Below, piece by piece: positions 44,857 through 53,864 of a DNA stretch of 64,000 bases. Position numbers and translations under genes: made by a program. The number at the start of each line of letters is the position of its first letter. Positions within the stretch are counted from its first letter, which is position 1. The DNA comes from Tricholoma matsutake (lineage: Eukaryota > Basidiomycota > Agaricomycetes > Agaricales > Tricholomataceae), in the NCBI GenBank assembly GCA_026075535.2, contig AP026544.2, positions 2,666,001 through 2,730,000 on the forward strand, given 5' to 3'. The notes under the pieces were generated by a model. That model saw only the letters and a list, made by a program, of their open reading frames with translations, was not told where the DNA came from and did no database searches.

Positions 44857-46417
44857 TATTCAGGTTGATTTAAGGGACTAAATGGTAAATTGATGTAAAT
44901 TCAGAGTTTGCTGCAAATCATGTATCCTTGGCAAACAAGGCCATCATGACCTGCTATCAGCATGCCAAACACCACTCTTGTCAGCAGATGTTTGGTGTCA
45001 AGTATACCACACTGCTACAGCCTCCACCTATAATTCCTGACCCTGGGAAGGCCATGAAATGGGTATTTGATATCTCTCTCTATTCTGAAGCTGCCAGGAG
45101 CAGGTTTACAGACTTGTAACATAGTGAAAATAGTTCACATATACATGTATTCCCTACTACATATCCATGAAGTACAGCAGTGCTGAGATGCCCTGAGCTC
45201 AACACAACACAACACAAGGCATGCATCATGGTGCTGTTTGGCATCAGACCCTGATGCCAAATAGCTGACACTGATTGATGGCCACTTAGTCATCTGATTG
45301 CCTTTAAATGTTCAGCTTAAGTATCTTGAAGTACTTCTAAAAGTTTTACCATAATTCTCTCCAAGCATTTTGGCAGGATTGTACTGATTTGAGACACTAC
45401 TCAACTATTGTTATAATACTGGGAACCTTGGTATGATACTGACAAAATATTTCATTGGAATTATCTTATAACTTCTAGAAGCCTTTAGAATACTTACTCA
45501 ATACTTCACTCAAAGTGTAGTGCCCTGCACCTAGTGTAGCTGTGATGTACATAATGATTTCCATGAAAACATAAATGATAGGGCTTACTTTGGCTCCATT
45601 TGAAGCCCTAGCAATGATGAACTGTTGGACCTAAGGTCTGTAGAAAATCAATCCTAGAGTATATGAGGTAAGACTCAGTCCTTGTATAAGTGACTCAAAC
45701 CATACCTAGAGTATACAAGATAAGACCATAGGTATAGTAAGTAATAATGAAGTCAAGAGAGAAATGTAAATACTCACCTCAGCTGATCCTTGTATAAGTG
45801 TCTAAACTATTATGTGCAATATATATGTATCCTATGAGACAAAGAGACCATTCATAAAGGCAACTGTGAATGTCACTGGGCACGAGGATCAAAGGGGTGT
45901 GCTAATTATAGCACATGCATCAAAAATGATGTGTTCTACTCATGGTGTGATTCTCAACACTCTCCTCACCATGAGTACTCTGCATTGCATGGAATCATAT
46001 TAGTGGAGACCTAGAGAAGCCCAAAGGTATGTGAATTGTTTGATGTCCAGGATGACATTTTTGTGAGTGGATATTAACATGTTTGACATGGGAGTGAAGG
46101 AGGGGGTCTTTGGACAAGGTCTTTGTTGCAGAGTTGTTGCAATAGATTATTGTCAGGGAGGGTTGTTGGTAATTAATGGAGTTAAGCAGTGTGCATAGCC
46201 AAATACATTCTTTAGCAGTTTCAAATGCAGTGACTAGGGTGTAACATGGGTCACACTGTGTGTGACTTCAGCATGTACCACACCTGTACCCACCAACACT
46301 GCACCCACAGTGACAGGTTTTTACCACAGTGTGTCCAGCCATACTTGTTGGAGTATGTAATCTGACACATGTTGGTTGATTATGTAATATGGCATCATCT
46401 ATTAAGACAGAGAAGAT
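44857..46417. other. AT-rich, CpG-poor spacer with dispersed repeats
   Basis: No recognisable gene. A forward frame (44928-45119) of 63 codons could not be placed. It contains a copy of a dispersed repeat at 45640-45815. Confidence 0.4.
45640..45815. repeat. Dispersed repeat, copy 1
   Basis: GTAGAAAATCAATCCTAG followed by two internal direct units ending CTTGTATAAGTG. A related copy is at 50105-50275, where each unit ends CTCTGTATAAGTGAC. Class unknown; it could be a decayed LTR. Confidence 0.5.
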
Positions 46418-46689
46418 GACTAAACTAGTGCTTGAAAGTCCAGTCCTAATTCTATGTAACCACAGACTGAACCACTCAGAACTGGTTCTGAGCAGTCCAT
46501 TTGTGGTTCTCGACTAGTTTTGACTGGTCCTCCTATATATGAAGTCTAGTTTTTTTGTGTACTGACTACTGTAGATAGAAAATAAAAAAAACAAAATGAA
46601 AGAAAATAAAAAAGCCCTCTCCATCTCGCGCTTTGAGCAAGGGAGGGGGTGGTGGTCTTGCATGTTGTCAGTTGTCCTGCCTGTCGTTA

Positions 46690-47740
46690 GTTGTGCTGTT
46701 TCATCATTCTGTTGTGTTGTTGTGTTGTTGTTTTGTTGTCCCGTTGTCCTGTTGTTTTGTTGTCCTGTTGTCCTGTTGTTTTGTTGTCCCATTGTTTAGT
46801 CATTTCATTGTCCCATTGTTTCATTGTCCCATTGTTTTGTTGTCCCATTGTTTTGTTGTCCCATGGTTTTGTTGTCCCATGGTTTCATTGTCCCATCATT
46901 TCATTGTCCCATTGTTTTGTTGTCCTGTTGTTTCATTGTCCTGTTGTTTTGTTGTTTTGTTGTTTTGTTGTTCTGTTGTTCTGTTGCTTTGTTGTCCTGT
47001 TGTTTCATTGTCCTGTTGTTTTGTTGTTTTGTTGTTTTGTTGTTCTGTTGTTTTGTCGCTTTGTTGTCCTGTTGTTTCATTGTCCTGTCATTTCATCGCT
47101 TTGTTGTCCCATCATTTCATCATTTTGTTGTCCTGTTGTTTTGTTGTCCTGTTGTTTTGTTGTCCTGTTGTTTTGTTGTCCCATTGTTTTGTTGTCCCAT
47201 TGTTTCATTGTCCCATCATTTCATTGTCCCATTGTTTTGTTGTCCTGTTGTTTCATTGTCCTGTTGTTTTGTTGTTTTGTTGTTTTGTTGTTCTGTTGTT
47301 CTGTTGCTTTGTTGTCCTGTTGTTTCATTGTCCTGTCATTTCATCATTTTGTTGTCCTGTTGTTTTGTTGTCCTGTTGTTTTGTTGTCCTGTTGTTTTGT
47401 TGTCCTGTTGTTTTGTTGTCCCATTGTTTTGTTGTCCCATGGTTTCATTGTCCTATCATTTCATTGTCCCATTGTTTTGTTGTCCTGTTGTTTCATTGTC
47501 CTGTTGTTTTGTTGTTTTGTTGTTTTGTTGTTCTGTTGTTTTGTCGCTTTGTTGTCCTGTTGTTTCATTGTCCTGTCATTTCATCGCTTTGTTGTCCCAT
47601 CATTTCATCATTTTGTTGTCCTGTTGTTTTGTTGTCCTGTTGTTTTGTTGTCCCATTGTTTTGTTGTCCTGTTGTTTTGTTGTCCTTGTTGTCCTGTTGT
47701 TTTGTTGTCCCATCATTTTGTTGTCCTGTTGTTTGGTCAT
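46690..47740. repeat. TTGTTGTCC-type minisatellite
   Basis: About 1 kb of variant units built from TTGTTGTCC, TGTTGTTT, CATTGTCC and CCATTGTTT, arranged as higher-order blocks (for example the TTCTGTTGTTTTGTCGCTTTG block recurs near 47040 and 47530). It lacks stop codons in three forward frames, giving long spurious Cys/Phe/Val-rich frames. The array resumes after the nested element at 49462 for about 40 bp. Confidence 0.9.
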
Positions 47741-49453
47741 TGGTGTTTAAAGGTCTGGTTCACTGGACCAAAAAAATGACCGAAACTGAACCCAATCCAA
47801 CCGATTGCAACCAGACCATCAGTTGCAGTTGCTCTGTTTCGAACCCAGTTGAGTTGCCAGTTGCCTCATTTTAAAATATTGAATAACCATTAGAAAACCA
47901 GTTGCAATTGGTCTTCTACCCATATAATACTTCATAACTAATAGTACATACATTAAAAGTAAAAAGAACTAATATAAGTACTATTGTCACTATGTAACTA
48001 TGTTTAACCTACTTCATAATGGGCAATTGAACAAGCCCAGGGGAATAAATACTTGTTTCATGAGCGCTTATATACCCATGGCTGTGCATGGACCATTTGG
48101 TTGTGCTTGCACTGCCAAAAAAAAAGTGGCACCACTGTTTAGACCATTCCCATGACACCACAATCACTTCAGTTCTTTCCACACCCATCCTGAGACCACA
48201 AGCCCACAAACAAATGAACAAATGAACACAGAGCAAGTGGCCCAAATGATGCTAGTCTGTTGTTTGGGCCATAGGGTGTGTTTTTTTTTTACTACTTCTA
48301 CTTACTAACTGTTTCTTATTCTTTTTAGGTTCTTGTCTTTGCTATGGATACTGCTTATTAACAACAATGCTATGCCCTATGCTGCGCAGGGTGGCAATGG
48401 GTTGTGTTTCTAGCCACAGCCAATGCCACGTCACAGCACTATCAACAGGGACAACACCAACAGGAGCAATGCCACCAGCACCAATGGGGGTGACACCACC
48501 TAGCTTGGAACTTCACAACCACAAACAAATGAATGCAGAGTGCCCAATCAATGACTAGCATTGTTTGGGCCCCAGGTATGTTCCTTATCATTGATTTTTT
48601 TTTTTTACTAACCAACTTCATTTCTGTTTTAGGTTTGATAACAATGACAACATCACCTCCCCTCCATCGCCCCTGCGAGCCACCACCTGCCCTACACTGC
48701 TGCTGTGAGCCTCTGCTCACAGGGTGGCAATGGGTCTTATTCCTGGACTGAGATGGGTGCCACATCACACAGCACCACCACCCTGCCTGCAAGCCATTGC
48801 TCATAGGGGGAGATGGATGTGCTGATGATGGGGCTGGGAAACAACATGAACGACAATGACAGCACAATGCATGACAGGGATGATGAACAATGGGTGATGA
48901 CGAATGACAGGAACAACAATGAATGGCAGGGAACAACAAACTGTGGGAAACAACAAATCACAAGGAATGACAAACAGCAGGGATGACAAACAGCGGGGAT
49001 GACAAACAGCGGGGATGACAACCAGCAGGGATGACAAATGGCAGGGAATGACTGGGATGACAAACAGTGGGGACAGGACAACAGCATGCCTCACCCTCAC
49101 TACAAATGTGAGACAGTGGGGCATTTTTTTTGTTATCTTTTTCTTTTGCCTCCTACCTATGCCGCTGTGAGCACCTGCTCGCAGGGTGTAAATGCATTGA
49201 TTTTATTTAATATACTTAATTAAATTACCTGTAAACTACCTGTAAACTACTGACAGACTGGTTGAGACCTGGTACCCAACCAGTCCGGTTTAAATCAGTT
49301 GTGGTACAACAACCGGACCAATGTGAACCAGTCATGTACAGTTTGGTCCAGTTGACTGGACTTGAGGGTGCAGTCTGAACTGGTTGTGGTTGCAGTTGTG
49401 GTTGCACCTGATCAAGGTCCAAAAACTGGACTGAACTGGACCTTAAAACACTA
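47741..49453. mobile_element. hAT-type element nested in the minisatellite, TSD TTGGTCAT
   Basis: Exact duplications TTGGTCAT (47733-47740, 49454-49461). The ends TGGTGTTTAAAGGTCTGG and GGACCTTAAAACACTA belong to the TAGTG family (the second base mutated). The interior has several T-runs, GTGAGC-CTGCTCACAGGGTGG repeats (48700, 49165) and short tandem GGGATGACAAACAGC units (48970-49050). No credible gene. Confidence 0.85.
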
Positions 49454-50104
49454 TTGGTCATCCAGTTGTTTTGTTGTCTGTCATTGTCATCCATTCATCT
49501 GTTGTCAAGAACCTGTATTGTTGTTGTTAGCCCCCCTGCAAGCAGAGGTTCACAGCAGGGGCTGGGCCTGTTGTTGTTCCTATTGATCAATTAGCCACCC
49601 CACAAGCAGAGGCTCACAGCCGTGGGGCCATAACATCATTATAATGAGTGTAAACCTAGAAACAAGTAAAAAAGTTAGTTGTATATATAAAGAAACTACA
49701 AATGATAAATTTACCTGGGCCCAAATGATGTCTGTTGTCATTTGGACAAATACTTGAGGTGGGGGTGGAAGAGAAATGAGTTGGGAAATGCATTGCAGAT
49801 TGTGGCAATGTGGTATAAACAAGTGTAAACAAAAGTGCATGACCATGCAAGCAGGTACAAATGGTCTGTGCTCACGTTGCACTATTTAAACACCTCACTT
49901 TTCATGCCTTTCATTTGGGTGTTGCCCCATTTTTCTTTATCATTAGTAAACTTTTTGTATACAATTTATATATTTGTTATCTTTAAGTTAACACCTATAA
50001 GTTTGCTCAAGAACCAGTCTGGACTGGTTCTCAATGGTTCTAGTAAGTCTCAACGAGAATGAAAACTGAGGACTGGACCGCTTCAAGAAGTGGTTGAACC
50101 AGGT

Positions 50105-50275
50105 ATAGAAAATCAATCCTAGCATGATCAGAGTTTAACTCAGTCTCTGTATAAGTGACCACTGTAATACAAGTACTGTACCTAGCATAATCAGAGTTTA
50201 ACTATAGGTACAGTAAGTAATGATCCATAATTGAGTAATAACAAATGTGCTCACCTCAGTCTCTGTATAAGTGAC
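50105..50275. repeat. Dispersed repeat, copy 2
   Basis: Related to 45640-45815: TAGAAAATCAATCCTAGCATG then two units ending CAGTCTCTGTATAAGTGAC. It lies inside the outer hAT element. Confidence 0.5.
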
Positions 50276-50427
50276 TGAGGTGAACAGTTGACTGTCTACT
50301 CTATATATATGAGGCCAGCTACACAAAGAATGAAAGGAATAAACAGCACAAAGGGACTTACAAAACAATGCATCAAAGAGATAAGCTATAAATAGTACAC
50401 ACATCAGATGTGTGATCATGTGTGTAT

Positions 50428-50853
50428 TGTAAGGGGACTAGGGGGGTGCCCTGTGTGTTTCTCCTATTTTTTATGTTTGTTCTATATTTTTCCTCACTTC
50501 ATTTCCTTCTATTCTTCATTTTCTATGATTTTTCCGGATTTTATTACTAATTTTCCCTTTCTATCATGTTTGTGCATGTTGACAGTTTTATATTTAGAGG
50601 CAGAGCACCCCTTCCGACACCTACCCCTTGGTATGATGTCATTTGGCAGCCTTGATCTGCCTATCTCCGCTTTTTCTATTTTTAGGTTATTATTTGATTT
50701 TTGTCATCTTCACATATACTGGGCATCGGCAAAGGGATCCTTAGAGTTTTCTCTTTGGATTTCCCTTTGCTAGGTGTGTCCCCAATCCCTGTACTATGTA
50801 GTATAATTTTAACTTTGGATTTCCCTTTGCTAGAGGCTGAGGTTGCCCTTATA
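50428..50853 (+). repeat. Solo LTR of element C family, TSD TGTAT
   Basis: 426 bp from TGTAAGGGGACTAGG to GGTTGCCCTTATA, matching the element C LTRs, with exact TGTAT duplications (50423-50427, 50854-50858). Recombination between the two LTRs of an inserted copy removed the interior. It confirms the unusual TG...TA termini. Confidence 0.92.
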
Positions 50854-50977
50854 TGTATGCTCACGGTGTGATAATGAGCATTCTCAACACCAGGACTGAT
50901 GGTCCTATAGGACTGGTTACAGTCTGGTTCAGTTCTTGGTCTTTTTCTGGTCCTATGGACTGGACCTTTAAGCACTA

Positions 50978-51050
50978 GACTAAACTGGGGATTGAACCCA
51001 GGCCCTCCTGGACATATACCAGATGCTCTGACCAACTGAGCTATCTGGTG
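50978..51050 (-). tRNA. tRNA-like sequence (probable pseudogene)
   Basis: On the reverse strand, 73 nt fold as a tRNA: D arm GCTC-AGTTGGTCA-GAGC, anticodon arm TCTGG-TATATGT-CCAGG, five-base variable loop, and T arm CTGGG-TTCAATC-CCCAG, with A box TAGCTCAGTTGG and B box GGTTCAATCCC. The acceptor stem (CACCAGA with TTTAGTC) pairs poorly and base 33 is A, not U, so no anticodon can be trusted. The 3' acceptor bases coincide with the GACTAAAC hAT duplication, so the element inserted at its 3' end. It could be a pseudo-tRNA or a SINE head. Confidence 0.55.
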
Positions 51051-51061
51051 TTATTCCAAGG

Positions 51062-51250
51062 GAAGGTGTATGTACTGAAGGATCAGGATTTGTGAAGGGA
51101 GATCATCCAGTTACATCATAACATGACTACTGCTGGACACCCAGGAAGATGGAAGACATTGGAATTAGTAATGAGAAATTATTGGTGGCCCAGAATTTCT
51201 AAATATGTGTTATTTTCTCACCTGGAAGTCGAGGCATAAAAGGGGGGTAA
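51062..51250 (+). pseudogene. Gypsy integrase fragment and polypurine tract
   Basis: Reads KVYVLKDQDL-(TGA)-REIIQLHH, TAGHPGRWKTLEL and YWWPRISKYV, the zinc-binding N-terminus of a chromoviral integrase, then after about 20 residues stops beside AAAAGGGGGGTAA, a polypurine tract. The core, C-terminus and chromodomain are missing, so an internal deletion joined the integrase start to the 3' end of the element. Confidence 0.75.
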
Positions 51251-51543
51251 TGTTAGGAAACAGCCCCATTACCTAATGAAAATTCATTTATGTTGAATTA
51301 TGGTACATTATGCTGAGTTATGCTACACTTTGCTAGCAGGGGAATTTTATTTCACATGCATCAATATGTACATGCATGTATGAGCATGTTGATAGCAACA
51401 ATGTACAATAAATGTAACATAGTATATAAACCTTGAATACACATCTAGGGGACCCCAGTTGTGTTCTCTTAGGTATTCCACCTACACTTGTGGTGGTGTG
51501 AAACACCTTTCTCAACCAACTATTCTATTAATAACCCCTCACA
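51251..51543 (+). repeat. Gypsy 3' LTR, 293 bp
   Basis: TGTTAGGAAACAGCCCC to TAATAACCCCTCACA, directly after the polypurine tract of the integrase fragment. It contains AGTATATAAACC (about 51420), a TATA-type promoter. No partner LTR in the window. Confidence 0.6.
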
Positions 51544-51671
51544 TCAAAACCATCAATTTCCCCATCATGCATGCATAACCCACCCCCTTCTTGTAGAGAG
51601 AACCCGCATGGTCTTAGCTAGCAGATAGTGGGTGTTGCCCTAACACATACTGTAGGCTTGTTAAAGGGGAC

Positions 51672-51921
51672 ATGCCTGGAGGAGGAAGCAAGAATGGAGG
51701 AAGAGGAATGACAGACAGTGTAAGAGGCAGCTAGGGTAGAGGTGGCCAGAGTGGAGGTGGAGAAGAAGGCTGCAGAGGAAGAGTGGAAGAAGTCATCTGC
51801 CACCAAGAGGGCAGAAAAGAAGCAGAAAGCCAAGGAGGCCATGGCAGGAAAGGCTGAGGGGAGCAAGTCCCCAAGGAAAAAGTTGAAGGGAAAGGTGCAG
51901 GCAGAACCTGCAGAACCTGAG
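51672..51921 (+). pseudogene. Coiled-coil/Cys-cluster accessory gene of element D, 5' part
   Basis: The frame reads LEEEARMEEEE-stop-QTV-stop-EAARVEVARVEVEKK, AAEEEWKKSSATKRAEKKQK, KSPRKKLKGKVQAEPAEPE: a Glu/Lys coiled coil followed by a basic segment. It stops at the element B insertion site (CTGAG). Once B is removed, it continues at 60251 toward a Cys cluster. Relative to the pol remnant at 60826-61390 (reverse strand), this gene is antisense and downstream of pol, the same arrangement as in element A. Confidence 0.55.
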
Positions 51922-52651
51922 TGTTACAATTTTCCTTGTAACTCATGGAACCCGATGCACCCGACGATCCCCTCCAGACAGGAGGCACCCCTTGATTCAT
52001 GCCTAGGGCATAACCTTGACATCAGACACACACACGACGCATGCCAACTGCATGCATTCGATCCCCTTCCCACGGAAGGCACCCTTGATGCATGGTGACT
52101 CCATGCACCCGAACCCACTCCCACACATGCTGTGATATGACAGCCCCCTGACATGAGGTCCATGACGTCGGACTCTCATGATCGACATCGGATCCTTGAC
52201 ATCGGATCCATGACATCGGACGCCTCATGCTAGGCATGAGGCTTATCTGTTATTGTTTCCTGACATGCTGCACCGCAGCACTCTGTGACATCGGACGCCT
52301 CATGCAAGGCATGAGGTCTATTGTTTCTATTCTTACTTGATATGCATCTATCTTTCCGATTGGACAATAAGGACCTCCCTCATAGTATAAGTACTGCGAC
52401 TCGTAGTAGGGATGTCCTTAGTTTAGATCTAGGCAATTAACAGCCTTAACTTGCGAACTCACTTACTTGAAACCACTAAGGAAGCCCCTTAGTGCGTGAA
52501 CCTGAACGACTCTACACAGAAGCCCTGCTAGAGTGCACTACCTATCTTACGTCGGATGCTCTGAGTAAGACTAGTGCCGAATGACTCGTTGAGGAAGCAC
52601 CTCGTCGAACGACATCGACTAGATCGAGTGGTTGAGGCTTTGCCCTTAACA
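51922..52651 (+). repeat. Element B 5' LTR
   Basis: 730 bp, TGTTACAATTTTCC to GCCCTTAACA. It is 26 bp shorter than the 3' LTR because one hairpin/repeat unit (after GATCGACAT, about 52190) is missing. The U3 part holds repeated TTGACATCGGATC words and palindromes such as GCCTCATGCTAGGCATGAGG. AGTATAAGTACTGCG (about 52384) is a plausible promoter element. Confidence 0.93.
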
Positions 52652-52691
52652 TAAGATCTAAACTATCTGCTAGCCCACCTACCTAGGTGTA

Positions 52692-53864
52692 GGCAATACG
52701 TCTCGATACACACCACAGCGACCCAGGTATAGACAAACCCCAGACCAACCACCAAGAGAAGCAGAACCACAGCCAGGTTCTTCTTGGTACCAATACAACG
52801 GAAGACTAGTCCATTACTCGACCCCAGCACAGTGTTGGTTCTATGGATCAACTGACAGACAACGAGGAGATTTCCTCACCGATGAAGACTCTGAACAACC
52901 GCACGTACCCCCATCTGAAACATCCACCCGCTTCTTAACAGACAAAACCGACAACCTCTATAACGAGATGTCCGAACCCGCAACCACACCGATGATGTCT
53001 GTGAAGGACATTTGAATCCGATCACCAACAGACTTCTCAGGAGAGCGGACCAAGACCGCCAAGTTCCTGCAGGAGATAGACCTGTACCTGTGAATCAATG
53101 ACCAGGTCTATGACATGAACGACAAGAAGATCATCTTCACGCTATCCTTCATGAATGGAGGGACAGCAGCTGCCTGGGTGCAGGCATTTGTCAACCAGCA
53201 CCAGTCTGAGGGACTAGGTGAATACCCAGACTTCTGACAGAAGGTCCTAGAGGCCTTCTCACCGATCGACGATGCCAGAATGGCAAAGACAGAGATTAAG
53301 AATCTCAAACAAGGTTCAGGGAACCTCAAAGAATATGTGGCGAACTTCTGCATCCTGAAAGACAGGATGGGAATCACAGAAGACGCAGCCATGATCGAAT
53401 ATTTCATGGATGGACTGCACCCCGAATTACTGAAGAGGGTACACACGATGGAAACAGTACCCAACACTCTTGAAGGCTGGATAAAGGCAGCTTCGAAATA
53501 CGAAGGCCAATGGAAACGGGCCATGGCAATCCTGGGAAAGACCAGGCAGAACCAGAAGACAAACAAAATGACAAAGAAAGGACAGCCCTCTCTTGATATC
53601 AACCGATTGATGAACCAAGAATGCGTGGAACACCTCCGGAAGGGACTGTGTTTCATCTGTCACCAACCAGGACACCGATCATCTGACCACAGGGATGGAA
53701 AGAACCCCACTCAGACAGGGTCAGCGCCCCCTCCCTACCGAAACCGCTTCACCCAGAAAAAGACTGGGGTGGACACCTACCAGAAGATCCGCACAATGCT
53801 GGATGAACTAGACAAAGAAGAAAAGGAACAAGCCCTTAACCTATTGGAGGAATTGGGTTTTTAG
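52692..53864 (+). pseudogene. Element B gag
   Basis: The frame is open from about 52692 (no good ATG; a GTA stands where ATG would fit) to TAG 53862-53864, broken by three TGA codons at Arg positions (about 53010, 53091, 53235). It has a Pro/Gln N-terminus (RYTPQRPRYRQTPDQPP), a retrotransposon-gag region (TKTAKFLQEIDLYL, AAAWVQAFVNQHQ, KEYVANFCILKDRMGI, YFMDGLHPELLKRV) and a knuckle-like CFICHQPGHRSSDH whose last ligand is His instead of Cys (53650-53691). The helical tail DELDKEEKEQALNLLEELGF ends at the frameshift site. Confidence 0.88.
53855..53861 (+). other. -1 programmed frameshift site GGGTTTT at gag/pol
   Basis: In the gag frame the codons are TTG GGT TTT TAG, so G-GGT-TTT is a canonical X-XXY-YYZ heptamer placed directly before the gag stop. 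Slipping back one base gives GGG TTT TTA GAA CAG, which is the pol frame. Confidence 0.75.

Larger units (their letters stand above)
46426..50977. mobile_element. hAT-type element, 4.55 kb with nested insertions, TSD GACTAAAC
   Basis: Exact duplications GACTAAAC (46418-46425 and 50978-50985). The ends TAGTGCTTGAAAGTCCAGTC and GACTGGACCTTTAAGCACTA match the family at 39023-39850. The interior consists of a minisatellite, a nested second family member, and a solo LTR of element C. No transposase was seen. Confidence 0.85.

Noticed and set aside
46633..47874. Long overlapping forward frames of 300-413 codons, rich in Cys, Phe, Val and Leu
   Set aside because: They are products of a stop-free TTGTTGTCC minisatellite open in three frames, with no domain and no codon bias.
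48442..49124. Reverse-strand frames up to 165 codons rich in Cys, His, Ser and Pro
   Set aside because: Low-complexity, from short tandem repeats inside the nested hAT element.
52003..52237. Reverse-strand frames in the element B LTR (also at 59497-59836)
   Set aside because: These lie in the LTR U3 hairpin/repeat region and have no protein features.
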